This document shows, in pieces, positions 22,194 through 32,474 of a stretch of DNA of 64,000 nucleotides. The stretch lies in contig JAWNGF010000004.1 of NCBI GenBank assembly GCA_037039685.1, positions 2,046,001 through 2,110,000 on the forward strand, read 5' to 3'. This stretch comes from Ceratobasidium sp. AG-K. Its lineage: Eukaryota > Basidiomycota > Agaricomycetes > Cantharellales > Ceratobasidiaceae. Numbering within the stretch: position 1 is the stretch's first letter; each line of letters begins with the position of its first letter. A program made the position numbers and the translations under genes. A model generated the notes under the pieces. It was not told the origin of the DNA and ran no database searches. It saw only the letters and a program-made list of their open reading frames with translations.

Positions 22194-24376
22194 CTATGTT
22201 GATCGGTCAATTTCCTGTGTTTTTCCGACCAACCAAAAATCCTCTGATCTGGCGGGTTGGGCCGCCCCAGTTGGCAGGACAAATAAGACCGGGAATTCCA
22301 AGGGCACAAGAACAGAACCGGTAGTGTATGTACGTTCTGTTCCATCAATTCGATATGGTGCAGGGGATCCGGATAGTAGTTCCTGTCGTGAAATTAGAGT
22401 CAGAAGTAGCCATGAACATGAGAGTAAGCCACAACTTGGTCTCGGGGAGCAGGTGGCTTGGTAGGTAATTCGAGGTCGGCTTAGCGATACGATGATAGAT
22501 AAGGGCGGTGGGAGAACTTACCCGCCTGGTATGCTCGGAGATCAAGTACCCCTATGGATAACACGGAGAGTAACCCTTGGGGGGAGATATGGAAAGAGTG
22601 AGCTCGAGGCTCAGAGGCTGCTGCTGGCGCTACAACGAGCACAACATGCCACCTCCACGTGAGCAAGCTTCCACAGGCCGCGGTGAATCTCTCCATAAGC
22701 CTAGCAGTTCTAATTTAGTGTATGTTTACCCAAAACTTCGAAGTCATACTCTCGCTCATGCGACCAGCCCCGTGATTCCAGCCTCCGGGCCGTGTGATTG
22801 AAATGACGCAATCCATGCCTCCCGAGTCGAACGCCCCAGCGAGAAAGAAGGGTGGGCGTGTGTAATACATTCACTTGGCCATAGATTGTCCGGACTTTAT
22901 ACGTTGGTTTCCCTTCACTACGCAATATTACTGAATAAACCTAGCGCCCTGACATTATAGCCCTCTACGTGACATTTCCCCGTACTTTTGTACCCTGCAC
23001 GACGCTGGTAGTGTCCACCGAATCTGGGTCTCCTAAGCGCTATATGGGCAGCCCGCCGTGTCGACGTAGCCATCAGATTCGTGTTTTAAAGCAGGGTGGC
23101 CCGTTCTCAGGATAGATATAATAGATTCCCAGTAAATTTGAAGGGAGAAGTAAGAAGGATCAGGTCGGTTATTGCTTTGGGTGGTGGGTTACAGCAAGCG
23201 GCGATTCCTAACTTCATTTCCCAACTTTCCTCCAACTTTCCCAATTTTGGGTGCTCGTAAGTAAGGGAACGCCGGCAGCCATCAGCCTCGGGCGGCCGAC
23301 GTCGGTCACGCCAAGTAACAGGCTGTGGCCGGGCCTGCAGCGGATCACCCAGCACCGAGGGCCGAGTATATGCGCCGTCACACACCACCCCTTGAACTTA
23401 TGGTAAGTTTGTACTATCGGATAAAGGAATTCTATAGGGACTTATTCGATTTGGATCACTGAAGATAGGCGACCGTGGAGAGGTAAAGTCACGTGTCACA
23501 CCCCGGTTACATAATGATGCAACGCAAATGGTTTGGATGTTTTTGTGGACGCGGGTGCTATCATTTGATTAGTCCCATACTAGTTTAGCAAGTTTCACAC
23601 TTCTATCGACGATTCACACCATCCGAGTCTGCCGTTCTGTGGACTCGGCGGACTGATGCATATCTTTCTGATGCCCGAGAGTTACGGAATATGCCATACG
23701 CGTATTTGTATACCCATAATCCCGCGACAGAGACGAAATAGTATCAGCTCTGCCTGGAATAACTTTGCTCCCAATCGGCACTAATGAAAAAGGGTGCCTG
23801 TTGATCAATCATAGTTTGAATTCATTCCGAGGCAGACCAATTCCATTTGTGGCTTGCGGGGGAAATTCAGGGAGCGGCTGGAACAAAGCAACTCGCGCCA
23901 ACTACCGCAGCACCGGTGACGAGGCACCTCTCTCCACCGTTGTAATAAAAATTGTACACACACGAGACCGAGCACGTGCATCGGTGTATCCATGCGGGGA
24001 CCAGCCTGGGAAGCGTTCGAGAATTTTGGCTGCATGATCGGCAGGACTTCTCGGCACTTCTTCGGTTCTAGGCGATTGGGTACCATATGTTTAGCTGGCA
24101 GGATGCCAGCTCTTATGATGGGTGAGGACATGGGCGTTTTTCTCTCTCCCCCGACCACTCGAGGTAAGTGTCGATGACGTTTTCCCCATACCCGTCGCAT
24201 CCCTGGCTACCCTGTATTCCCAGTTATTCACCGGACCGCTGAGATATTTACTACCCTCTTCCGCAGTCAACTTCCATCTTCCGGTCACGCTCCTTATTAC
24301 CCCGTCTGGGCCCAAAGTATCTCCGTGGAAGTCGGTCATCTGAGGATAGCGCGCTCTCCACGTCGACAGGCCTACC
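22194..24376. other. Intergenic stretch
   Basis: No gene is supported. A minus-strand frame of 93 codons (23107-23388) has somewhat protein-like composition but no motif. The last 300 bases before 24377 may hold an upstream exon of the following gene: a GTAAGT donor lies near 24164 and an AG acceptor (GAGGATAG) about 20 bases before the chosen start. I could not build a consistent frame. Confidence 0.35.
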
Positions 24377-25839
24377 ATGTCCACCACTGCGCACTCGCTG
24401 CCGCCATGTACTGTTCCGACCGCCACTGTCAGCGGCAGCACAAGCGGAGCATCAACGACCGTGGCGTCGTACGTACCGCCAACGTGTATTCCTGAACCAT
24501 CTGGAAATGTTACATATACGGTGTCGTACTCGACAGCGTCGAACAATAGTACCATTCCGTTCATCGTGACGGCGACCGGTGAGTGCGATGATCGGCAAAC
24601 AAACGAGAGGCTAAGCGCTGCCGATCAGAATCTAGCGTAATTTCGACGGCAACGGTCGGTGCGACGACAACAACGCCAACGAGTGCAACAGCAACAGCAA
24701 CGGCTCAGGCTGCTAGTGTATCCAGTATACCAACGTCAACAGCACCAAGTTCGATCCCGTCGACGTCCGCCATTTTATCCACTCCCACCTCCTCGACTTT
24801 TATACCCTCCTCTACTCATCTGTCGTCCCCAACTACTTCCGCACATAGCGATGCAACCACCTCTGCTCCCGTCTCTTCCGTCGAATCTGTTTCCACATCT
24901 TTTATCATCGCCTCTACTTCAGAGGTCGAGTCAACAGCCTCGACAAGCTCTCTTCCAGTCAGCAGCACCCAAACGGCTCGAGTGTCCACCTCCGCCATGT
25001 CTAGTTCACCCGTAGCCGTCAATTCCACTTCCTCGACGAGCAGGATAATCGTCCGGCCCACAGTGACTATCACCGAGATTTACACCCAACCTCCGATGGC
25101 AACTCCGAGTCGTTCCTCAAGCGCGGGAATTAGCACAGTGTTCGCGCCAACAACGGCTGTGCTTACCTCTGCGGACCCGACGAGCGTAGAGCCGGTCTCG
25201 ACTACTGTGCAGATTCCTACGGTCAGCCCGGAGCCTGCGACGTCGAGCAACACCTTTTCATACTACACCGAAACCCTCACATTCCCCTCGACTACGGTGC
25301 TCAGTATCATCACTGACCTGCCATCATCTTCGACCGAGAGCTCACTGGTCTCGATCCCGCTCTCGACCGGCACGACCACATTATCGTCCTATGTCGAAAG
25401 CATCTCCTCGCCCACACTCGTCGGCACCCTCTCCCTACCCCTCCCTTCAACGGCTATCACAACCCCCGGACCCGACCCAACCTCTCCCACTTCTCCCACC
25501 ACAACCTCATTTACGAGCTCAGCCTCTCTAACCGCCCTCCCAGCCCCCGAAGGCGCCAACACTTCGGGATCAACGACCACGGCCGGGAACCCATCTGGTG
25601 TGATTGCCGGTGCGGCTGTGGGGTCTGTCATTGGCCTCCTCGCGCTGGCCGGGCTCTCACGGTGGGTGTGGAAACGAGGTGCGAACGAGCGAGCCGTGAA
25701 GCGGATGTACAGGGACGATATGCGTCAAATACGAGAGCGGTCCTACGGTTTGGAAGAGGGACCTGGACAGTGGGGTCGTCCGGCGTGGAGGAGAGGACCC
25801 GGGAGCACTGAATCCCATGAGGTAGCGGTGGCCTACTAG
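24377..25839 (+). CDS. Ser/Thr-rich (mucin-like) single-pass membrane protein
   Basis: Two exons, 24377-24578 and 24629-25839, give about 470 residues. The 50-nt intron (GTGAGT...CAG) restores the frame exactly. The ectodomain is extremely rich in Ser, Thr, Pro and Ala with scattered N-glycosylation sites (NVT, NST), which implies heavy O-glycosylation. One hydrophobic helix, VIAGAAVGSVIGLLALAGL, near residue 400 is followed by a basic stop-transfer patch (WKRGANER) and a short, charged tail ending in EVAVAY. This suits a cell-wall or cell-surface sensor or mucin (inference), with no enzymatic domain. No signal peptide is visible at the chosen Met, and an in-frame stop lies just upstream beside an AG acceptor, so a 5' exon carrying the signal peptide is probably missing from this model. 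Confidence 0.6.
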
Positions 25840-27240
25840 ACGTCTTGCTTTGGAGTTTGGATCTTAGCCGTATCTACATTTTTATTTTCCTATCTTGTTT
25901 GTTTGTTTCAAAAGTGCGACAGTACGCTGTAAGGACACCATTCTTTTCTTCTACATGCATGTTCCGCTATGTGCTTGTTTTTTTTTTGTTCTGGGTCATG
26001 CTTGGACTGTTTTTCATGTGCCTTTCCGGATGTATGTCTGTCATTTACTGCATTATACACATCAAAGGGGTCGGTGCAATACGCGATGAGCCTTGAACCA
26101 GACGCTCGATCACATCCTACTGTAAAGTCTAAACGCAAAAGCCACCAATTGTTATAGCGAGCTCCTATCGTACTTTAACCCCTTGCAAACTCGCACCAAC
26201 CTAATCCGCCAAGATCGACCCACGTGGCAACGGCACCAAATAGATGCCGACCACATGGGACCGGTTCAATTTCAAATCTGGTTAGTGAGAAGGCGACAGG
26301 GATGGGAATCGTGCGAGATGTTGTTGTGAAGACGACGTCTTCAAGGCAAGGCTGGTCTCTTGTTTACTGTAAAACTTTCGAACTGACTTGGGAGCAGGCG
26401 TTACGTGACGGGAAGGCTTGGCTGCGGCTTCCGGGCATCTGAAGTGGTTGTCGTCATTGGACGTAGTTGACGTCGACACCCAACCCAACTTGCGCCGCTC
26501 GTTTCTCCTTCATTCAGTTTGAACTGCACATATTCGGGCACATATCCAACAGCGTCGAGGAAGAGAGCCGGAACAAGACGTGAGTGGGTTTCAACGTATT
26601 CATGGGTTGCTAGCTACCGTTCAAGGGTGGACGCGGTCAAGTGTTGAACGTAAATGAAAGTTGTACGTCCTTGACTGGCGGACTGTTTCATCAAGCCAAT
26701 CTGGACTTATTTTTGGACTTGGGAGAGGCGACATACTTGGGTGCTGATTGCAATCTATCCAGGTCCCATTGAATACAGACGTTGACGAACTAGGTTTTGA
26801 CGACGGTGAGTCCCATTCAACACCCTCCTCCCTGGTCCCCGCAACTTCACCGCCCTATGATGGCCGGGCCGTCGTCCCTGGATGATCACCCCCACCCTGA
26901 TTCGCACTATACGTCCCCTATCGTTTATCGGTTACGTAGAGCAATTCATTCACCTTATTATGTTACGGTCGCTCAATCAGTCAAAACTGACGTCTGTCAC
27001 TCCAGATCGACAATCCCTGTCATACGCAGTCCGCGTGGATCTAGTCCCTATATTTTTTCGTCAATAGCACTTGCGGTCTGCGACAGCCTTTGATCGAAGT
27101 CCCCGCCCTAGCCTAGCACGAAACCGCGCTTTCCAACCTGGCTTTCATTCTGCGCTCGACATTTACTCCGCTGTCACCGACTATTCCGCGTATCCACATT
27201 CGCCAATCAAGCGAGCTACCCGTCCCGTGACCCCCGCTGA
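25840..27240. other. Intergenic stretch between two membrane-protein genes
   Basis: The first part is T-rich (3' UTR-like, with a T run near 25979-25987). The second half presumably carries the promoter and perhaps a 5' exon of the gene at 27241. I see no separate gene. Confidence 0.35.
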
Positions 27241-28242
27241 ATGTCCAGTAGCTCAACGTTCATTGTCGGAATCGGACCCTCTGGAACTTCACAGCTCACT
27301 ATCCCACTTAGCACTCCCTCCACCGCCTCGCCCACACTTTCGGGGAGTTTAATAACATTAACCCTCACCACCATGTCGTCCATAACATTATCAGGAACAT
27401 CCACATCATCAACCTCTCCTCCTGCCGAAACCGCCCCTGCATCCGCCGCCTCGCAAACACCCAACATCGGTGCCATGGTCGGCGGTTCCGTCGGTGGCGC
27501 CCTCGCCCTCCTCTGGATCCTCGGCCTCATCTACTATGCCCATCGCCACAGCTGCTTCCGGCGGCCCGGCTATACTCGGCACAAGGAAGAAAAATCAGGA
27601 GGGTTCGGGTTCGGGAAGCGTGACAGCTCGGCGGCAGCGGCACCCGTCATCGAACCAGTAGCCCCTCAACCTGTCTCCGGGTTCGGCGCGCGGACGTTTG
27701 GCGTCAATGCACGAACGTTTGACGAGATCAGACCGTCGGTGTATGGAGGGGAGGTATCTACGCCCGGGAGAGCGAGCTATGCAGACCCTCCTCGGCCAGC
27801 TTACGCAGACCCACCTCGAACAGGTTACGCGGAACCTCCCCGGACAACGTTTGGCCAACTCCCCCCTGCCCCGACTCTTCCCACGAAATCAAACCACACT
27901 CCTCGAACCTCGGTATTCGGAGGCGAACGTCCCCGTTCGAGTTTTGGCGAGCGACCGCGGTCCGGGTTTGGAGATCGACCGAGGTCGGGATTCGGAGACC
28001 GCCGTTCACCGTCTCGTCGAGGGTTCTTTAATTCGGGCAGGGATACAGAGTGGGAGGGTGCTGGGCGACGAATCAATGTCGAACCAGGTGCGGAGGAGGA
28101 AGGGCGGGGAGGAGTCTTTGGTTGGTTCGCGCGCATGAAGGATCATGCGGCGAATAGGAGACGGGTTCAGGCAGAGTATGAGGAGGATATGAAGAGGATG
28201 AGGGGTCGGACGGCAGTGGAGAGTGATTATACTCGATATTAG
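27241..28242 (+). CDS. Single-pass membrane protein with Ser/Thr-rich ectodomain and repeat-rich tail
   Basis: The open frame has 333 codons. Residues 1-75 are Ser/Thr/Pro-rich. A glycine-rich hydrophobic segment follows (MVGGSVGGALALLWILGLIY, about residues 78-97), then a long basic cytoplasmic tail. The tail holds two sets of short tandem repeats: about four units like YADPPRP (residues 180-205) and about four units like PRSGFGDR (residues 228-260). It ends with a charged segment (ARMKDHAANRRRVQAEYEEDM). The layout resembles its neighbour at 24377-25839, a Ser/Thr ectodomain, one helix and a short basic motif, so the pair may be distant paralogues or simply the same class of surface protein. 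A stop codon directly abuts the Met (TGAATG), so an upstream exon with a signal peptide is likely. No enzymatic domain is seen. Confidence 0.6.
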   Translation: MSSSSTFIVGIGPSGTSQLTIPLSTPSTASPTLSGSLITLTLTTMSSITLSGTSTSSTSPPAETAPASAASQTPNIGAMVGGSVGGALALLWILGLIYYAHRHSCFRRPGYTRHKEEKSGGFGFGKRDSSAAAAPVIEPVAPQPVSGFGARTFGVNARTFDEIRPSVYGGEVSTPGRASYADPPRPAYADPPRTGYAEPPRTTFGQLPPAPTLPTKSNHTPRTSVFGGERPRSSFGERPRSGFGDRPRSGFGDRRSPSRRGFFNSGRDTEWEGAGRRINVEPGAEEEGRGGVFGWFARMKDHAANRRRVQAEYEEDMKRMRGRTAVESDYTRY

Positions 28243-28695
28243 ACGGACTTTTGCGCTTTGTTTGTTGGGATTTTTGGAGCTGTGTGTTTGTTTAGGTTAT
28301 TGTTAGGATGTACTATTTGCAATGCTACGGACTATGATAGCAGTTCAGTTCGAGCTAGATAGCCTATAGCACTATAGGCCACGGTCGGGATAACGAGTGC
28401 GACACGACTAGGTTCTAGATCTAGATACTAATGCTTACATGAATGGATAATTTGAGGTTGGTAGCCAACTGAAAGCATTGGCGTTTATAGAACACATCCT
28501 AATCCAGATATATATATTACTGTTTCCCCAAAGTATATACCTATATATTCCATAGTCCGAACAGCTAGAATGAACGACGCTGACAATACCGTCCCAGATT
28601 ATCTCCGATGGAGAGGTCACCCGACCACGACACAAGCACAAAACATAGACAGGTCAAGCGCACACCTCAAACATATATGCATTGTTCGATATCTA

Positions 28696-30583
28696 TCAAC
28701 TAATTTTACGCAGGTGAGTTCGCGTTCTGCGCCTTGTTCGATCGTGTGAATTCAAACTTACTGCGTTTGCTACCTCGCCCGCGGTCGGTCGGTCCTTGGG
28801 ATCTTGGCTCCAACACCATACCAGCAAGTCCCAAAACCTATTTTCAGACTTCTTATACCAGTCTCCGATGGAATCATAGAAGTCAGAACGTCGAGGTAAA
28901 GCTCCTTCGATTGTGACAGCATATACGATTGCGTGGTCAGTCTTGTTCGCAAATGGAAGCTTTCCTGTTAAAGTTTGCTAGGTCATGGCGCGTTAGCAAG
29001 AACTCTTCCTAGGTACGCTCCGACCTACAAGTATAGTCTGCAAATGCAATCTGAGTTGGACATTCATTGTACATCGAAAAAATCGTGCTACGTACCATTC
29101 CGAGCGCATATATGTCTGCTTTCCGCGTGTACCCGGTTGATCCTTTCAAGAGCTCCGGTGCCTTTAGTTCACAAACTTCATGAGTCTCCATCGTGGATAG
29201 ACACTCAGTGGACATACGGCAAATCGAGGTGTGACCTTTGAGCATGTGGTTTGAGTAAATTGAAGGCTAGTATGGACGGTCAAGGATGCGTTGCCAAAGT
29301 CCGCGAGCTGAGGACGTCCCTGCTCGGACATCATTGCGTTGTCCTACGTGCAGGCGTCAGCGAGAGGTAAGTTAAGAGCGTCGATGGATATACCGGCTTG
29401 AGGTCACCATGTATCTAAGGATTTTGTTAGCTACTCAAGACGCCGGGATTGTTTTAGATTTCCAGCTCACGATTCCCTTTGAATGAAGGTACTCAAGTGC
29501 CTTAGCTAGTTGGATACACTGGCGAAACATAAATAATGGAAATGGTGAGCCGAGCCCCTACTAGGAACAAAGGTACTTACTATTGAGATGCGATTCACGA
29601 GAGGGTTTCGCACGATAAAAAGACTAAGAGGACCTGGCGAAATCCATGGCGAAATCAAGGCTATTTGCTCTTTAAATCGGGCAAATCCAAGGAGTTTCAA
29701 GACTCCAGGGTGGTCGCACTTGGACCACGTGTAAAGCTCCCGCGCAGCCCGCTTTCAAGGCGTTCAGCGAGCATGAAATAGATTAGGTGCATCGGAATCC
29801 TACCTTGATATTTTTTCCGGTATCGTTTTGTGCTCCTAGATTATTTAGCGCATCGATACACTTGATTGCAACTTCTTGTCCATTCAAAAGTCTTCCCAGG
29901 TATACTAATCCGTATCCACCTCGGGCCACAAGAGGTGGCGTAAAATTTACTAGATCAAGGTCGCCGGTAGCGTCTTTGCAACCGTGTTGAACTAAATGGG
30001 AGACAACTTCGTCCAAGTTCTACAGGAGCGACCGCGGGAGCTTCTGAGTCGAGCGCTGATGCTAGAACATCATGATGAACGTACGCTTGTACTACCAATC
30101 GACACGCAGTGCTGCGCAATCACGCTACATGCGGCAAGGCCTGCTGAAGCGTGGGTTATATTTACGTAATGGTGAAATCACGTGAGTTTTTGTCACTCAC
30201 CATCCTCTACGCTGCGACCCTCGCTTGTATCATAACATAGACTGGCAGTTTGGACATCTGTAGGTTCAAACCCAGTGTCCTGTGCGGCCTTGGTTATGTG
30301 CACCAGGAGATTTCAGCAGGGTAGAAACGGAGGTGTTGGGGTTCAACCTACGTTGGGTAGTGCACTCCTTTCTGCCTCTAGGAGACATCTAAGATTCACT
30401 GAAATACTTCTACAGGTTCAACCGCGCGGTTAGCCAGCGCGCCCCAATACCAATCTGTACCTGCCTTGTATAGTCCCATGTGTACCTCAAGATCCACTTC
30501 AGTAGCCACTATAAGCGTGCGTTGCACTGTATTAGTATAGCATAATAGGTACGTGGTTCTGAGCTCACGGGAAGGGATACCAT
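28696..30583 (-). CDS. Protein kinase (small TKL-like, HGD-type), gene A of a tandem pair
   Basis: A Ser/Thr or dual-specificity protein kinase domain (family inference) spread over about nine short exons. In order: a glycine loop (ARGGYGLVYLG), the ATP-binding lysine (VAIKCID), LYTWSKCDHPGVLKLLGF, LISPW, the helix YLHSKG, a catalytic loop IHGDLKP (HGD in place of HRD), DFGNA, APELL, DIYALGM, and the C-lobe WDLLVWCWSQDPKDRPTAGEV. Splice phases agree between most neighbouring exons (GT-AG, about 50 nt). All core catalytic residues are present, so it should be active. The N-terminus is the weak part: a first exon from Met at 30583 (MVSLPVSSEP) and a second (ATEVDLEVHMGLYKAG) look coding, but the link to the kinase exon near 30014 is unresolved. 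The stop at 28696 assumes no further intron. It is paralogous to the kinase at 31044-32474. Confidence 0.7.
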
Positions 30584-31043
30584 GGCGATGGGGGGTTGTG
30601 TTTCAGGTGGATGAAACTGCAGGTTGATAAAGGTGAAACAACACGTGTGGGTCCTGATACTGCTCCTCCATTGTACTAAATGGGTAGGGCAGTGCTGCCT
30701 CGTGTTTTGGGTCCGAGGGTTCCGGGTGGGAGTGCATCGCCTACACCACATAGCCATATTTCTATCACTCTAATAGTAGTGATCGTAGGCAAAGACGTTT
30801 GCTTAAACACCCTTATTCTATAGTCAAGTCCGAGTCAAATAAATCATCCAGAGATAAAATACAGCATATCTCGGTTTGAATCAGAGATAATAACTGGGTA
30901 AAACACACCGACCCTTCGAGGCTCCAACTATCCTCAAGGATTAAATATTAATAAGGATTCAGCAGTCCGATAGATAAGCTCACCGTTTGTTACGGTCAGG
31001 TGATCACAATTGGCTGATCCAAACCAACTACCATAGATGACTG
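30584..31043. other. Spacer between the two kinase genes
   Basis: It holds the promoter region of gene A and the 3' flank of gene B (both minus strand). No other feature is seen. Confidence 0.4.
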
Positions 31044-32474
31044 TTAAACCCCATCCTCATTAATTACCACAGCAAAACTACCCACCTCTTCTTTCACCTC
31101 CGTCGCCGTTGGTCGCCCCTCTGGCGTGTATGCCCAGCACCTCATAAGCAAGCCCCATAGCCTGTCTTCAGTGCCTCTGTGTCCACAGGATTCACCAAAA
31201 TCGGGGCGGGTAGGTTTGTTCTGATAGAATACAACTTCGCATATAATCGCTAAATCATTCTTGTTTGCAAAGGGAACGCCGCCAGACATAATTTGCTATC
31301 AGACGAATTAGCCTCTGATACATGGCACCGTGTTGTAGTGCTATGATATAGCAAACTGTGTACATACCAGTACTGTCTATAAACAAAGAGACCTGTTAAC
31401 TCGCGTCGTGCATCTATAAAGAAACAACGAACCATTCCAAACGCGTATATGTCAGTTGCAAGGGTAAACGTGTCGCTTGTTCCGGCCAGGAGCTCGGGGG
31501 CCTTCGTGGAACAAGCCAAAAGTCAGTATTTATCAGTACGTTATATCCTAGTAAACGCACCGTGAAACGTAGTGTACTTTTATACCCTGTCCGGGTAAAG
31601 CAAAGCGTACTATAGTTCGTCATTATTGCACTACCGAAATCGACAATTTGAGAATGCCCTTGCTCAGAAACAACAGTGTTATCCTAAGAGCAAAGGCGCG
31701 GTCAGAACGGAAGGATAAAAACGGGCAAGGAAGCGTTTACAGGTTTGATGTCGCCATGTATCTACAAGAGAAATAGGATCAGCCTGAAACATGTGTTGAG
31801 CTTTGCCTACCAATCCTTTTGAGTGCAAATATTCCACTGCTGCTGAAAGCTGGATACACTGAGTAATCGCCAGTGAGGGGGACACTCGAAATGCTCGGTT
31901 TCAACTCGCTTACTCACTAGTTTAAGCCGATTGCACTGAGGATGGTGTTCGACGTAGCTCCGAATACAACCCTTTTGCATCCATGGCGAAATAACGAGAA
32001 TGTGACCACCGAAACGAGCAAACCCGAGCACCTTGAGGATACCAGGGTGATCGCATTTGGACCACATGTATAACTCATGTGCCGCGTGCTACCGAAAGTA
32101 GAAATCAGTCCCGTAAATAGTGCTCGTTAGACAAGTGGACCTACTTTCAGGCACTTTGGCGTGTGAACCCATGAAGCCCAGTGTCCCAATACTTCTATGC
32201 ATTTGACCGCAACAGGCTGGCCATCATGCAGCCAACCTTGGTATATGGCACCAGATCCTCCGTGTGCGAAAGGATATCGTATGCAGCGCTTCCAATCGAG
32301 ACTAGACGTAATATCCCGGCAACCGTGTTGAACAAGATGAGCAATGATATCGTCCAACTGCTGATTATGATGAAAGAACTGGGGTATCAGCAACTTCAGG
32401 TAGTTTATCACGAAGGCCGAGTAAGGACCTACCATCTTACTTGTAACGAGTGGCACCCGAGGATGATTTTCCAT
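31044..32474 (-). CDS. Protein kinase (small TKL-like, HGD-type), gene B of a tandem pair
   Basis: Same gene family and intron pattern as 28696-30583. From Met at 32474 (MENHPRVPLVTSKM) a GT-AG intron leads in phase to FHHNQQLDDIIAHLVQHG. Then come the glycine loop AHGGSGAIYQG, lysine VAVKCIE, WSKCDHPGILKVLGFARF, VISPW, YLHSKG, catalytic loop IHGDIKP, DFGSA, APELLAG, DIYAFGM, and C-lobe RLWGLLMRCWAYTPEGRPTA, with a stop at 31046-31044. I could place all the exon joins I checked with canonical introns of 45-70 nt. The catalytic Lys, Asp (HGD), DFG and APE are all retained. Kinases with this HGD loop are strongly expanded in many Agaricomycetes (general knowledge). No regulatory domain is visible beyond the kinase fold. 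An earlier start upstream of 32474 is possible because the frame stays open. Confidence 0.75.

Noticed and set aside
24091..24564. 157-codon minus-strand frame over the start of the Ser/Thr-rich gene
   Set aside because: It is the antisense of a codon-biased Ser/Thr-rich exon; no motif of its own.
30242..30440. B-box-like motifs GGTTCAAACCC and GGTTCAAC suggesting tRNA genes or a SINE
   Set aside because: The A-box to B-box spacing is too short for a tRNA, there is no acceptor stem, and the region overlaps probable exons of kinase gene A.
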